From positions 310,001-374,000 of the forward strand of contig NZ_JBBPCC010000001.1 of assembly GCF_038070315.1 (NCBI RefSeq): a stretch of DNA of 64,000 nucleotides, given 5' to 3'. The notes under the pieces were generated by a model. That model had not been told where the DNA came from and searched no databases. It saw only the letters and a list, made by a program, of their open reading frames with translations. This document shows, one piece after another, positions 17,084 to 25,932 of the stretch (position 1 is its first letter; each line of letters begins with the position of its first letter). The position numbers and the translations under genes were made by a program. The DNA comes from Paenibacillus_G filicis (GTDB lineage Bacteria > Bacillota > Bacilli > Paenibacillales > NBRC-103111).

Positions 17084-17101
17084 GAGGCGCACCTGCGCCT
17101 C
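17084..17101 (-). terminator. Intercistronic hairpin after the solute-binding protein
   Basis: Perfect 8-bp stem GAGGCGCA / TGCGCCTC with a 2-nt apex, followed on the minus strand by a short pyrimidine stretch (TCTCCTTTC) and no clean T run. More likely a partial terminator or RNA-stability element between the importer and the SDR/ThuA genes than a full stop. Confidence 0.4.
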
Positions 17102-17120
17102 CCTCACCGTTCCTGACGAT

Positions 17121-18659
17121 CTATTTTGCGTTCTTCGCGTATTGAGCGGTGAACTCCTCGATAACCTTGTCGCCGCCTGCTTTTCTCCATTGCTCGATCG
17201 CCTTCTGCCAGCCGGCCTCATCGATTTTGCCAAGCACGAATTTCGTGCGGGCGTCCTCGATGATCTGCTTCAGCTCATTGCCCTTGGTCGTTTGCGTATC
17301 GGAGACGAGTGGATTGGATGCATTGTTGACGGCGATGCCTTCGTTTTCCTTGATCATCTTGCCGTATTTCTCCATCAGAGGCGTTTCTTTACCCGTTGTT
17401 TTGGCCGTGTACTTGGCTACTTGCAATTGCAGGTAGCTGGAGCCTACCTCTGTGTCGAACAGCTTCTGGTCGATAAAGACCGGCTTGCCGTCCTCCATCT
17501 TGTAGTGGCGTCCCTCTACGCCCCAGCCGAGCAGGTCAAGCATGTTCTGGTCGGAGATCTTGTCGAAGAAAGCGAGAATCTGCTTCAGCTCGGCTTCGGT
17601 CTTGACGCTCGATTTCGGGAACATGAACACGCTGTTATAGCCGGTTCCGCCCTTGGATCTTTCGCCCTTCGGCCCTTGAATCCGGCTGACGACATCCACA
17701 TCCGCACCCGGGAAGGTCTTAGCCAGGTTAGCCTGATAGCCCGCACCATCAATCATATTAGAGACGACGGCGCCCGCCTTGCCCGTGTTGATGTCATCCT
17801 TCTTCTGCTGGTTATTCAGAACAGGGAAGTCCTGCTTGATCAGCTTCTCGTCATACAGCTTCTTGTAGAACTTCATCGCCTCGAAATATTCCGGAGCCAG
17901 GAAGTCCGGGCTCAGCTTGCCGTCCTTGACCTCCCAGTCGTTCGGAGCGCCCATATAGGAAGCCACGGCGGTGAAGCCTTCCATCGTCTTCTCCTCCGTC
18001 AAGCCGACCGTGTCCTGCTTGCCGTTCTTGTCCGGATCATTCAGTGTAAATGCTTTCAGAACGTTGTAGAACTCATCGATCGTTTTCGGAGCGCTGAGAC
18101 CTACGTTCTTCAGCCAGTCGCTGCGGAAGATGATCCCGAAGGTGCTCAGGTCCCGTGCCCGGTACAAGCCGTAAATCTTGCCGTCCACCTTGATGTTGTC
18201 GAAGACAGACTTATTCATTTTGGAGAGGTTCGGGTATTGGTCGATATAAGGTCCAACTTCCCAGAACGTACCGGAACGGATTGCGCTCAGAATGTTGGAA
18301 TCCTTATTGTTCTGGACGAGCAGCACCTTCGGCAGTTCGCCGGAGCCGATCGTCACATTGACCTTGTCCTTGTACGTCGAATTGGGAACCCAGGATATGT
18401 CCAGCTTTGTATTGGTGTACGCCTCGATTTTCTTCTGTACGTCGCTGTCGGCTTTAGGCGGCTCTGCATACATCAAGGACATGATACTCAGCTTGAGAGG
18501 TTCTTGCTTCTCCGGTGTTTTGGCGCCGCCAGCAGGTGCCGCCGGGGCTGGCGTATTCTTTGCCGGCTCGCTGCTGCAGCCCGCCAGCATAGCTGACGCT
18601 CCGATCACCAAGCCCATAGCCGCCATACCTGTTTTCCTCATCTTCATGTACCTTTTCAT
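17121..18659 (-). CDS. Extracellular solute-binding lipoprotein (LplA type)
   Basis: A 512-residue lipoprotein with lipobox LAGC (Cys about residue 28) and an Ala/Pro-rich linker. It belongs to the larger LplA/YtcQ-like class of CUT1 binding proteins (LKLSIMSLMYAEPP, WVPNSTYKDKVNVTIGSGELP). It is third in an operon after two permeases. The ATG follows a GGGGAGGCAC site. These proteins typically bind oligo- or polysaccharide fragments. The ligand cannot be specified. Confidence 0.94.
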   Translation of the reverse strand: MKRYMKMRKTGMAAMGLVIGASAMLAGCSSEPAKNTPAPAAPAGGAKTPEKQEPLKLSIMSLMYAEPPKADSDVQKKIEAYTNTKLDISWVPNSTYKDKVNVTIGSGELPKVLLVQNNKDSNILSAIRSGTFWEVGPYIDQYPNLSKMNKSVFDNIKVDGKIYGLYRARDLSTFGIIFRSDWLKNVGLSAPKTIDEFYNVLKAFTLNDPDKNGKQDTVGLTEEKTMEGFTAVASYMGAPNDWEVKDGKLSPDFLAPEYFEAMKFYKKLYDEKLIKQDFPVLNNQQKKDDINTGKAGAVVSNMIDGAGYQANLAKTFPGADVDVVSRIQGPKGERSKGGTGYNSVFMFPKSSVKTEAELKQILAFFDKISDQNMLDLLGWGVEGRHYKMEDGKPVFIDQKLFDTEVGSSYLQLQVAKYTAKTTGKETPLMEKYGKMIKENEGIAVNNASNPLVSDTQTTKGNELKQIIEDARTKFVLGKIDEAGWQKAIEQWRKAGGDKVIEEFTAQYAKNAK

Positions 18660-18724
18660 TCGTTGTGCCTCCCCTATATCATTTTATGTGAATGCATCCC
18701 CGGCAGCAAGTGCCGGGAGCTCTT

Positions 18725-19606
18725 TCAACCTTTCACCGAGCCGAGCATAACCCCTTTGGCAAAATGCTTTTGCAGGAACGGGTATACCAGCAGAATCGGT
18801 ACTGTAGACACGACGATAACGGCCATCTTGATAATCTGCGGAGGCGGCGCGATGTAGTTCTGATCGAACGACGTCGAATCTCCGATACCGCCCTGGGACA
18901 GGATAACAATCTGCCGCAGCCAGACCTGGATCGGCCACATCTTGGCATCATTGATGTACAGAATCGCATTGAAGAATGTGTTCCAGTGACCTACGGCGTA
19001 GAACAGGGAGAAAGTCGCCAGCACCGGCGCCGACAGCGGCAGCACGATGCGGAACAGCAGGCCCAGATCGCTGCAACCGTCAATCTTGGCGGCTTCCTCG
19101 AGTCCTTCCGGCAGCTGCCGGAAAAAGCTGACCACAACGATCAGGTTGAAGGCGCTGATTGCATTCGGGATGAGCAGCGCCAGATAGCTGTCGATCATGC
19201 CGAGCGATTTGACCACGAGGAAGGTCGGCAGGATTCCGCCGTTAAACAGCATCGTGAACACGATCAGCATCATCATCGCCTGACGTCCGCCGAAGTCCTG
19301 CCGGGACAGCGGATAAGCCAGCAAGCAGGTAAACAGCAAGTTAATGAGCGTGCCGACCACCGTGATACCTACGGTCACCAATAAGCTGTGAACCATCGTA
19401 TCTGTCGAGAAAATATATTTGTAGCCTTCCAATGAGAAGGTTGTCGGGAACAAGATGAAGCCCCTCCGCAGCACTTCCTCCGGCTCCGCGAACGAAACTG
19501 ACACGATATAAATAAACGGAATGATCGTAACCAGCGATACCAGGGTCAGAAATGTATAATTGAAGCCGTCGAATAGGCGGCTGGCCCAGCTTCTACCTAT
19601 CATCAT
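18725..19606 (-). CDS. Carbohydrate ABC transporter permease (LplC type)
   Basis: A 293-residue permease with six predicted helices and the EAA loop LEEAAKIDGCSDLGLLFRIVLP. It ends GVMLGSVKG, characteristic of LplC/YtcP-like proteins. It lies 14 bp after the upstream permease, with an AAGGAGATG site. It works with the permease at 19621 and the binding protein at 17121. No ATPase is encoded nearby. Confidence 0.94.
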   Translation of the reverse strand: MMIGRSWASRLFDGFNYTFLTLVSLVTIIPFIYIVSVSFAEPEEVLRRGFILFPTTFSLEGYKYIFSTDTMVHSLLVTVGITVVGTLINLLFTCLLAYPLSRQDFGGRQAMMMLIVFTMLFNGGILPTFLVVKSLGMIDSYLALLIPNAISAFNLIVVVSFFRQLPEGLEEAAKIDGCSDLGLLFRIVLPLSAPVLATFSLFYAVGHWNTFFNAILYINDAKMWPIQVWLRQIVILSQGGIGDSTSFDQNYIAPPPQIIKMAVIVVSTVPILLVYPFLQKHFAKGVMLGSVKG

Positions 19607-19620
19607 CTCGCGTCATCTCC

Positions 19621-20574
19621 TTAGTACAGGCCGCTTTCGCCGAATTTTTTGGCCAGCCGGTTGGCACTCACGACCAGGACAAGCCCGATCAAGGATTTGA
19701 ATAAGCCAACGGCTGTGCTGTAGCTGAATTGTCCCTGCTGAATCCCCACATCGTACACATAGGTATCAAAGACATCGCCGACCTCCCGGTTCATGGAGTT
19801 CAGCATCAGGAAGATCTGTTCGAACCCGGTATCCAGGAACGAGCCAAGCCTCAGGATCAGCAGAATGACAATGACACTGCGGATCGCGGGGAGTGTAATA
19901 TGCCACAGCTGTCTCATGCGCCCTGCGCCATCGATCGTCGCCGCTTCATACAGCTGCTGGTCGACGCCGGCCAAGGCAGCCAGGAAGATGATCGTCCCCC
20001 AGCCTGTTTCCTTCCAAACCACCTGCGAAACGATCATCGTCCGGAACCAATCCGTGGAAAGCAGGAAATCGATCTTAGGCAGGCCGACAGCGGCCAGGAG
20101 ATCGTTGACAATCCCTCCTTCGGTCGTGAAGAAGATGTACGTAATCCCTACGACGACAACCCAGGAGACGAAGTGCGGGACGTAGACGATCGTTTGAATC
20201 GTGCGCTTAAAGGCTTCCTTGCGGATCTCATTGAGCAAGAGCGCCATCACAATCGGCAGCGGGAAAAAGAATACCAGATTGTAGAGAGCCAGGATGATCG
20301 TATTGGTGAATAGCCTGAGAAAGGCAGCATCGAAGAAAAACCGTTCGAAATGCTTGAGTCCCACCCACTTGCTATGCAGCATCCCCAGGGTCGGCTGGTA
20401 ATCCTGAAAGGCAATCAGCAGCCCCCACATAGGCAAATATTTGAATACCAGAAAGTAAAGTAAGCCAGGAATGGCCATCGCATACAGCCACCTGTTTTTA
20501 AGTAGAAGCGCCAATCTTCGGCGGGCTACACTCTTGGCGGCCCGCCCAGCTGTCGCAGAACTCAGTTCCACCAT
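19621..20574 (-). CDS. Sugar ABC transporter permease (LplB type)
   Basis: A 317-residue permease. A cytoplasmic basic N-terminus is followed by LYAMAIPGLLYFLVFKYLPMWG, typical of LplB-like proteins, and by the EAA loop LYEAATIDGAGRMRQLWHITLP. It is first in the lpl-like operon. The ATG follows GGAGGACAAAGC and a predicted sigma-A promoter 30-60 bp upstream. Confidence 0.94.
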   Translation of the reverse strand: MVELSSATAGRAAKSVARRRLALLLKNRWLYAMAIPGLLYFLVFKYLPMWGLLIAFQDYQPTLGMLHSKWVGLKHFERFFFDAAFLRLFTNTIILALYNLVFFFPLPIVMALLLNEIRKEAFKRTIQTIVYVPHFVSWVVVVGITYIFFTTEGGIVNDLLAAVGLPKIDFLLSTDWFRTMIVSQVVWKETGWGTIIFLAALAGVDQQLYEAATIDGAGRMRQLWHITLPAIRSVIVILLILRLGSFLDTGFEQIFLMLNSMNREVGDVFDTYVYDVGIQQGQFSYSTAVGLFKSLIGLVLVVSANRLAKKFGESGLY

Positions 20575-20607
20575 GCTTTGTCCTCCTCGGTTCCGTTTGA
20601 TAGTGTC

Positions 20608-20636
20608 AGCATATCTGGCGGCCGGATTGCCTTCAA
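20608..20636 (-). promoter_or_regulatory. Sigma-A promoter of the lpl-like operon
   Basis: On the minus strand, TTGAAG (20631-20636), a 17-bp spacer and TATGCT (20608-20613), followed after about 30 nt by the permease ATG. The AraC-type regulator encoded just upstream probably acts here (inference). Confidence 0.6.
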
Positions 20637-20746
20637 TAATCCGCAGCGCTCCAGTTGTGAGAGCCCAGGCGTATCAAGGGATAGCGGGGCCAGCCTAATC
20701 ATTTGCGCTCCTGGGACATAATCATTGGAAACATGTCCTGAACGCG

Positions 20747-20783
20747 AAAAAACCGCCGGGGAAGGGTAGCCTTCCTGGCGGTT
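20747..20783 (-). terminator. Rho-independent terminator of the membrane AraC regulator gene
   Basis: On the minus strand, AACCGCC and GGCGGTT arms enclose an inner GGAAGG / CCTTCC stem, followed by a run of six T. It lies 12 bp after the regulator stop and isolates that gene from the lpl-like operon. Confidence 0.88.
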
Positions 20784-20794
20784 CATACAAATCG

Positions 20795-23053
20795 TCAATT
20801 CAATTCGTTTTTTTGCTCCCTGTACTGCCCGGGGGTCATCCCCTCCAGCTTGCGGAAGTGGCGAATAAAATTCTGGGCATTGGTGTACCTCAGGCGCTCG
20901 GCAATCTCGGTAATTTTCATACTGGTCTCGCTCAGCCAGCTCTTGGCCTTATCATGCCTGTATCCCGCCAGATAGTCACTGAAATTCATCCCCGTCTCCT
21001 TGCGGAACATCCGACGTATATAATGCGTGCTATAATTCAAGCGCAGCGCACATTGCTCCAGCGTCAATTCGCTGTCATAGTTCTCATGGATCAGATCGAT
21101 GACCGAGCGGGAAATGCTTTTGCCAGACGACTCATGCCGCTTGCGGGTCAGCTCCATCATTGGGCGAATCATCTGCTTATGGAACCAGATCTCGATCTCT
21201 TGCGGCGTCTTTAGATGGAATAATTGTTCATACTTATTGCGGTGATCCTGTGCAAACAGTTCTTCCGTACCGCCCATTTCATAGATCGCCTTCGTCAGAT
21301 CAGTCAGCAGCATCGCAAACGCAATCCGGTACAGATTCGGATCGTTCTCGACCTGCAATACCTCCTGGATAAACTGCTTCAGCAGAGCTTCCGCCACCTC
21401 TTCGTCCAGGAATGCGACCGCCTGTGTCAGCTCGGACGCGAGATGATGCGGGTAATAATGCCCGGATGCTTGGCGCGGCTTCAGATCGCCCAGATGCAGA
21501 ATCGCTTTTTCACCCAACCGAAGGCGGTATTGCAAAGCTTCCTTGGCCTCCAGAAAGGCTTGCGGTGTCGCATAGATCTGCTCGTACGGCCGGCTGACCC
21601 CCACGCTGATTTTCAGCCCCAGGAACTCTTCGACAGCCCGCTGTACGGCCTCAGCCAGAGCGCTTAGCTCGCTCAGCAGGTCCGCATGATGGTCCGCATC
21701 GCTGCCCACGAGCGTCACCTGATAGTTGCCGATCGGCATCGCATGAATGCGCCGAGGCGGGGGAATCAGCTCGGCAGCGATATTGTTGATCGCGAACAGC
21801 AGCAGATCCTGCTCCTGCGTCTCATAACGCGTTTGCGCAAGCGTATCGATCTGAATAACCAGCACCGCATAACGGTGCCAGGAAGTAATATGGAACTGAC
21901 CGGCCTTCTCCTCCAGCTCATGGCGGTACAACTCGCCTTGAAACAGCTTCAGCATGAAATAATCGACGAGCTGGCTGGATTGGATCTTCATCTTATCCTC
22001 CAGCTGCTCCTTGGACTCGTGCAGCGTCGCTAGATGGCTGCCTATCCACTGAAACTCGTCCTTCACGGCCTTGCCGATACCGGCCGGCTGTCCTTGACGC
22101 ATCGTCACCTCCAGCAGACTGCGCACCGGGAAATACATGCGCTTGGAACCCCAATACGACAGCAGTGCGGCCAGCAGCAGCAGGAGGACGCAGGCTGTCA
22201 GCGTCACCCAGCCGATCAAGGCGGATTCCTGCTTGGTCTCCTCCAGCGGGATGAACGACACGTAGGTCCAATTATTGTAACGGGACTGGTTGTAGACCAC
22301 ACTGCTGGACTTGTCCTTCGAGGTAACATTCATATAGCCCTTCGTCTTATCTGCATGCTGCATATCCTTCACCCAAGACTCGGACAGCACGCTTTGGCCG
22401 ACTCTCTTGTCGTCGCTGCTAACGATGATGTTCATCTTATCGTCCAAAATCATCGTTTCTCCGCTGGAGAAGCCCTTGGCTAACAGCTTGGCCAGCTCTG
22501 CGTTCGACATCCGGACGGACAAGTAGCCCATCGGCTCTGCGCCGGTTGTCGGGATCACTCTCACTAGTCGGATACCGGCAGAGCCTTCCTTCATCTCCGG
22601 CTTCCAGCCGGTATTGTAGCCGAGCTGCGAGACATCGACATCCGCCGCCGGATCCTTGCCGAAGAAGAAGCCCCGCTCCTTGATATACCAGCCGTTCCAG
22701 AGGCTGTGCAGCTCGACATCACGAACGCCCAGCTCATACGTCTGCATGCCTTGAAGACCCTTGACTAGCGAATCGATATCCTTGAAGTCCTCGATCGCCA
22801 GCTGCTTCGCCACGCTGCTACTCACGAGTGGCGTCTCGGCAAATCGGACCGCGAGCTGGTCGATGACCTTCAGAATCTGCTCCACCCGGCTCTGGGACTG
22901 CTGCAGCATAAAGACATTCGCTTCATTGACCTTGGTCTGGACCGTAGACGTAGACTGGAAGAAGGCGAAGATCCCGAGGAGGAGCAGCGGAACCGTGCTG
23001 ATCAGCGTTGTAAACGTTATCAATTTCATGAAAAAGGAATATCTTGAGGACAT
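20795..23053 (-). CDS. Membrane-bound AraC-type regulator (YesS-like)
   Basis: A 752-residue one-component sensor-regulator. TM1 is at about 11-33. A Cache-like extracytoplasmic domain of ~250 residues follows, then TM2 at about 280-302, a cytoplasmic linker with a degenerate GGDEF-like region, and a C-terminal AraC helix-turn-helix (LTLEQCALRLNYSTHYIRRMF, MTPGQYREQ). It starts with a GGGCGGAGGAAG site. YesS-like proteins sense extracellular sugars and activate adjacent LplABC-type import operons. Its position directly upstream of the permeases fits that role. Confidence 0.92.
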   Translation of the reverse strand: MSSRYSFFMKLITFTTLISTVPLLLLGIFAFFQSTSTVQTKVNEANVFMLQQSQSRVEQILKVIDQLAVRFAETPLVSSSVAKQLAIEDFKDIDSLVKGLQGMQTYELGVRDVELHSLWNGWYIKERGFFFGKDPAADVDVSQLGYNTGWKPEMKEGSAGIRLVRVIPTTGAEPMGYLSVRMSNAELAKLLAKGFSSGETMILDDKMNIIVSSDDKRVGQSVLSESWVKDMQHADKTKGYMNVTSKDKSSSVVYNQSRYNNWTYVSFIPLEETKQESALIGWVTLTACVLLLLLAALLSYWGSKRMYFPVRSLLEVTMRQGQPAGIGKAVKDEFQWIGSHLATLHESKEQLEDKMKIQSSQLVDYFMLKLFQGELYRHELEEKAGQFHITSWHRYAVLVIQIDTLAQTRYETQEQDLLLFAINNIAAELIPPPRRIHAMPIGNYQVTLVGSDADHHADLLSELSALAEAVQRAVEEFLGLKISVGVSRPYEQIYATPQAFLEAKEALQYRLRLGEKAILHLGDLKPRQASGHYYPHHLASELTQAVAFLDEEVAEALLKQFIQEVLQVENDPNLYRIAFAMLLTDLTKAIYEMGGTEELFAQDHRNKYEQLFHLKTPQEIEIWFHKQMIRPMMELTRKRHESSGKSISRSVIDLIHENYDSELTLEQCALRLNYSTHYIRRMFRKETGMNFSDYLAGYRHDKAKSWLSETSMKITEIAERLRYTNAQNFIRHFRKLEGMTPGQYREQKNELN

Positions 23054-23232
23054 AGCTTCCTCCGCCCACCAATGTAATGGATTTCATTGTATCACATACG
23101 TCCTGATTTGAGGACATTCCTTTTGCAGAAATTGTTAGCGGATTGCGGTCACGACGACTGCCGATTCTTCCCTCCAAGGTCTCATGGCGGCTGAATGCAT
23201 GAGACGGAGTCCCTATCCGCAGCCGCCCGCCT

Positions 23233-23916
23233 CTAAAGCGTTTCCACTTCTACCGTCGAAATATGTACCAGCCGTTTGAACTCTACGAATACATCGGACG
23301 CGTATTTTCGGTCGACGAGGACGAGGAAGTTCAGCTCCTGCTGGTGGTCATTCAGCTCCTTAATATGGACGCTCTTGATTTTATATTTCATGGCCAAGAT
23401 GGATTGTATGGTCGACGTAAGCTCTCCTTCGCCCGACACAACGAGTCTGACGCGAAGTTCCTTCAGGATCAGAGGCTTGGGCCCGACCAGCTTGATGAAG
23501 TAAGGCAAAGCCACGACACTCACCATAATCAGGATGACACCGAAGAATGCCTCCACGAAAAAACCAGCCCCTACCGCGATGCCGAGTCCGCTCGCTCCCC
23601 AGATCATCGCCGCCGTCGTCAGACCGACGATCACATCATTATGCTTGCGCAGGATAACCCCGGCCCCGAGGAAGCCGATACCGCTTACAACTTGGGCCGC
23701 AAGTCGCATCGGGTCCATCACATGGAGGCCCGCTACCGCGTATTTGTTCGACGATTCGATCGATACGATCGTGAGCAGGCAGCTGCTCAGGCAGATGACC
23801 AATGACGTCTTGAGGCCGAGCGGCTTATTCCTGATCTCCCTCTCCAAGCCGATAATCAGCCCGAGCAGAGCCGAGATGCCTAGTTTTAGTAAAATATGAG
23901 GATCTACTTGAATCAT
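23233..23916 (-). CDS. MgtC/SapB family membrane protein
   Basis: A 227-residue protein. Four to five helices form the MgtC domain (LLGLIIGLEREIRNKPLGLKT, QVVSGIGFLGAGVILR, TAAMIWGASGLGIAVGAG) and are followed by a cytoplasmic ACT-like domain of about 75 residues. MgtC-family proteins are linked to magnesium limitation or control of the F-type ATP synthase. The start is 31 bp downstream of the iol terminator. Whether it has its own promoter or is read through is unclear. I see no riboswitch. Confidence 0.92.
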   Translation of the reverse strand: MIQVDPHILLKLGISALLGLIIGLEREIRNKPLGLKTSLVICLSSCLLTIVSIESSNKYAVAGLHVMDPMRLAAQVVSGIGFLGAGVILRKHNDVIVGLTTAAMIWGASGLGIAVGAGFFVEAFFGVILIMVSVVALPYFIKLVGPKPLILKELRVRLVVSGEGELTSTIQSILAMKYKIKSVHIKELNDHQQELNFLVLVDRKYASDVFVEFKRLVHISTVEVETL

Positions 23917-23946
23917 GTTTGTGCCCCTTCTTTATTAAAAGTCCTT

Positions 23947-23996
23947 AAAAAATAGCAACCCGCCTTGTTCCATCTTGCCGAACAATAACAGGTTGC
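23947..23996 (-). terminator. Rho-independent terminator of the iol operon
   Basis: On the minus strand, GCAACC and GGTTGC arms enclose an inner GTTC / GAAC pairing, followed by TATTTTTTAAGG. It lies 10 bp after the stop of the LacI-type regulator and ends the inositol operon. Confidence 0.75.
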
Positions 23997-24006
23997 CCAT
24001 ATTCCC

Positions 24007-25014
24007 TTACGGTGCGATGGCTGCCGTCGATTCCCGGATAATCAATTCCGGTCGCAGCACGACCCGCTGCCTCACGGGCGCGGAGCCCTGCAGCTCGTCG
24101 ACAATCATGTTCACGACCAGCTTGCCCATATGCTCCATCGGCTGGGCGACGGTCGTCATCGGCGGATTGGTCACCGCCGCCAGAACCGTGTTGTCGAAGC
24201 TGACGATGGACAGCTCCTCCGGCACCTTCTTGCCCAGCTCCTTGGCCGCCTGCAGCGCGCCGACCGCGAGCATGTCATTACAGGCGAAGATCGCCGTCGG
24301 CGGCTCCTCTACGCTCAGCAGTTCTAGAGCTTTGACCCGGCTGTCCTCGACCTTGTAGTCGCAATGCCTGAGCTGCTCGGGCGTGAAGGTCACGCCGCTC
24401 TCCTCCAGCGTCTGCCGGAAGCCTCGGACGCGCTCGCGGCTGCTGCGTACCTTCTCCCGCTCCCCGAGCATCGCGACGCTCCGGTGGCCGAGCTCCAGCA
24501 GATGGGCGGCCGCTAGGCAGCCGCCGATATAGTCGTCGACGACGACCGTGTTCACGGCGACTAGCGGCATATCGCGGGCCAGCAGGACGACCGGGATCGA
24601 CTTGGATAAGAGCTGCTCCAGGATGTCCTTGTTGTCGATCCCCGTGGCGATGATGATGCCGTCGACCTTCTTCTGCTGCAGCAGGGAGATGTATTTCTCG
24701 ACCTTGGCATCCTTGTTGTCCGTGCTGCAGATCATGACGCTGTAGCCGAGCTGCTCGCTCTGATCCTCGATCGCGCGGGCGATCTCGGAGAAGAACGGGT
24801 TCGAGATATCCGGCACGAGCAGGCCGAGGGTAAAGGTGCGCTTGCCCGTCAGCGCAGTAGCGATAAGACTGGGCTGATAATCCAGACGCTCCATGATCGC
24901 GAAGATCGCTTCTCGCGTCTCCGTGCTGATCTTGCCCTTGCCGTTCAGTACCTTTGATACGGTTGCAATCGAGACGCCCGCTTCCTTGGCGACATCGTAG
25001 ATGGTTGCTTTCAT
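24007..25014 (-). CDS. LacI-family transcriptional regulator of the iol operon
   Basis: About 335 residues. The N-terminal LacI helix-turn-helix (TIYDVAKEAGVSIATVSKVL) and hinge are followed by a periplasmic-binding-protein-like ligand domain (LGLLVPDISNPFFSEIARAIED, DGIIIATG, MTTVAQPMEHMG). The start at 25014 is supported by GAGGA 8 nt upstream; the ATG at 25029 has no site. It is the last gene of the iol operon, 99 bp after iolB, so it is autoregulated if it represses the iolD promoter. In Bacillus subtilis the iol repressor IolR is a DeoR-type protein, so a LacI-type regulator here is a replacement. Confidence 0.92.
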   Translation of the reverse strand: MKATIYDVAKEAGVSIATVSKVLNGKGKISTETREAIFAIMERLDYQPSLIATALTGKRTFTLGLLVPDISNPFFSEIARAIEDQSEQLGYSVMICSTDNKDAKVEKYISLLQQKKVDGIIIATGIDNKDILEQLLSKSIPVVLLARDMPLVAVNTVVVDDYIGGCLAAAHLLELGHRSVAMLGEREKVRSSRERVRGFRQTLEESGVTFTPEQLRHCDYKVEDSRVKALELLSVEEPPTAIFACNDMLAVGALQAAKELGKKVPEELSIVSFDNTVLAAVTNPPMTTVAQPMEHMGKLVVNMIVDELQGSAPVRQRVVLRPELIIRESTAAIAP

Positions 25015-25113
25015 GTCGGAATTCCTCATTTGCGGTTGAAATAGACTTATTCCTTCATTATGAGGATGGAGGCGCTGAGTTGCAACCGGGAAAACCCGCT
25101 TTCTCGATCCGGC

Positions 25114-25932
25114 CTAGCGCGCGGAAGGAGGCTTCATCAGCCAGGCATGGTTCGGATCGTTGTGGAATTTCCACGTACGTGTCGGACCGGCCATGACATT
25201 CAGGTAATACACCTCATACCCCGGAGGCGCAGACACCGGATGATACCCCTTCGGTACCAGGACGGCTTCCTCGTTCTTGACGGCCAGCACTTCATTGAGC
25301 GACAAGTCGTCCGTGTATACACGCTGCAGCGCAAAGCCCTGCTCCGGCTCAACGCGGAAGTAGTACGTTTCTTCCAGGTAGGATTCCTCCGGCAGCGCAT
25401 CCCGGTCATGCTTATGCGGCGGGTAGCTCGACCAGTGGCCGTTCGGCGTGAACACCTCGACGACCAGCAGACTGTCGGCCGGCTCCTGCTCCGGCAAAAT
25501 ATTGTGAATCTGCCGCTCCATGTTGCCGGAGCCGCGGATTTCAACACCAACCTGTTCCGGCGCGATCAGACGGGCTTCCAGACTGCCTTGACCCGGAGCT
25601 TCGCAGACTGCGACTTCCAGCGTCGTGACCGCTTCGATCTCATAGCTGTCCTGCGACGGCACATACACGGAGTACGGCGGAATTTTCTCAAAGACACTCA
25701 TCCGCTGGCCGATGTTCTCGAAGCTGGCCTTCTCCGTCCGGACGTGTCCTCGTCCGGTCAGCAGCACGAGGCAGACTTCCTTATCCCCCGTCGCCTTCTT
25801 CAGCGTCTGTCCGGCCTCCAGCTTGTAAACGGAGAACCCGACATACGTCCAGCCTGCAGATTCAGGCGTAATCGTCAGCACATTGCCGTCAGCCAGCGGC
25901 TGCTTACGGGAAGGAACGATCAGCTCGCTCAT
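25114..25932 (-). CDS. iolB: 5-deoxy-glucuronate isomerase
   Basis: A 272-residue double-cupin enzyme that isomerises 5-deoxy-D-glucuronate to 2-deoxy-5-keto-D-gluconate. Family features are SSYPPHKHDRD with metal-ligand histidines, LEETYYFR and GYHPVSAPPGYEVYYLNVMAGP. The ATG overlaps the iolG stop by 4 bp, indicating translational coupling. It is cytoplasmic. Confidence 0.97.
   Translation of the reverse strand: MSELIVPSRKQPLADGNVLTITPESAGWTYVGFSVYKLEAGQTLKKATGDKEVCLVLLTGRGHVRTEKASFENIGQRMSVFEKIPPYSVYVPSQDSYEIEAVTTLEVAVCEAPGQGSLEARLIAPEQVGVEIRGSGNMERQIHNILPEQEPADSLLVVEVFTPNGHWSSYPPHKHDRDALPEESYLEETYYFRVEPEQGFALQRVYTDDLSLNEVLAVKNEEAVLVPKGYHPVSAPPGYEVYYLNVMAGPTRTWKFHNDPNHAWLMKPPSAR

Noticed and set aside
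17010..18596. Long plus-strand open frames opposite real genes, for example 17010-18596, 28007-29452, 31410-33275 and 58036-59640
   Set aside because: They mirror the codon structure of the minus-strand SBP, iolA, iolD and response-regulator genes; the translations are leucine/arginine-rich with no domains.
23149..23228. GCGGCTG / CAGCCGC inverted repeat after mgtC as a terminator
   Set aside because: Large loop and no T-tract on the minus strand.
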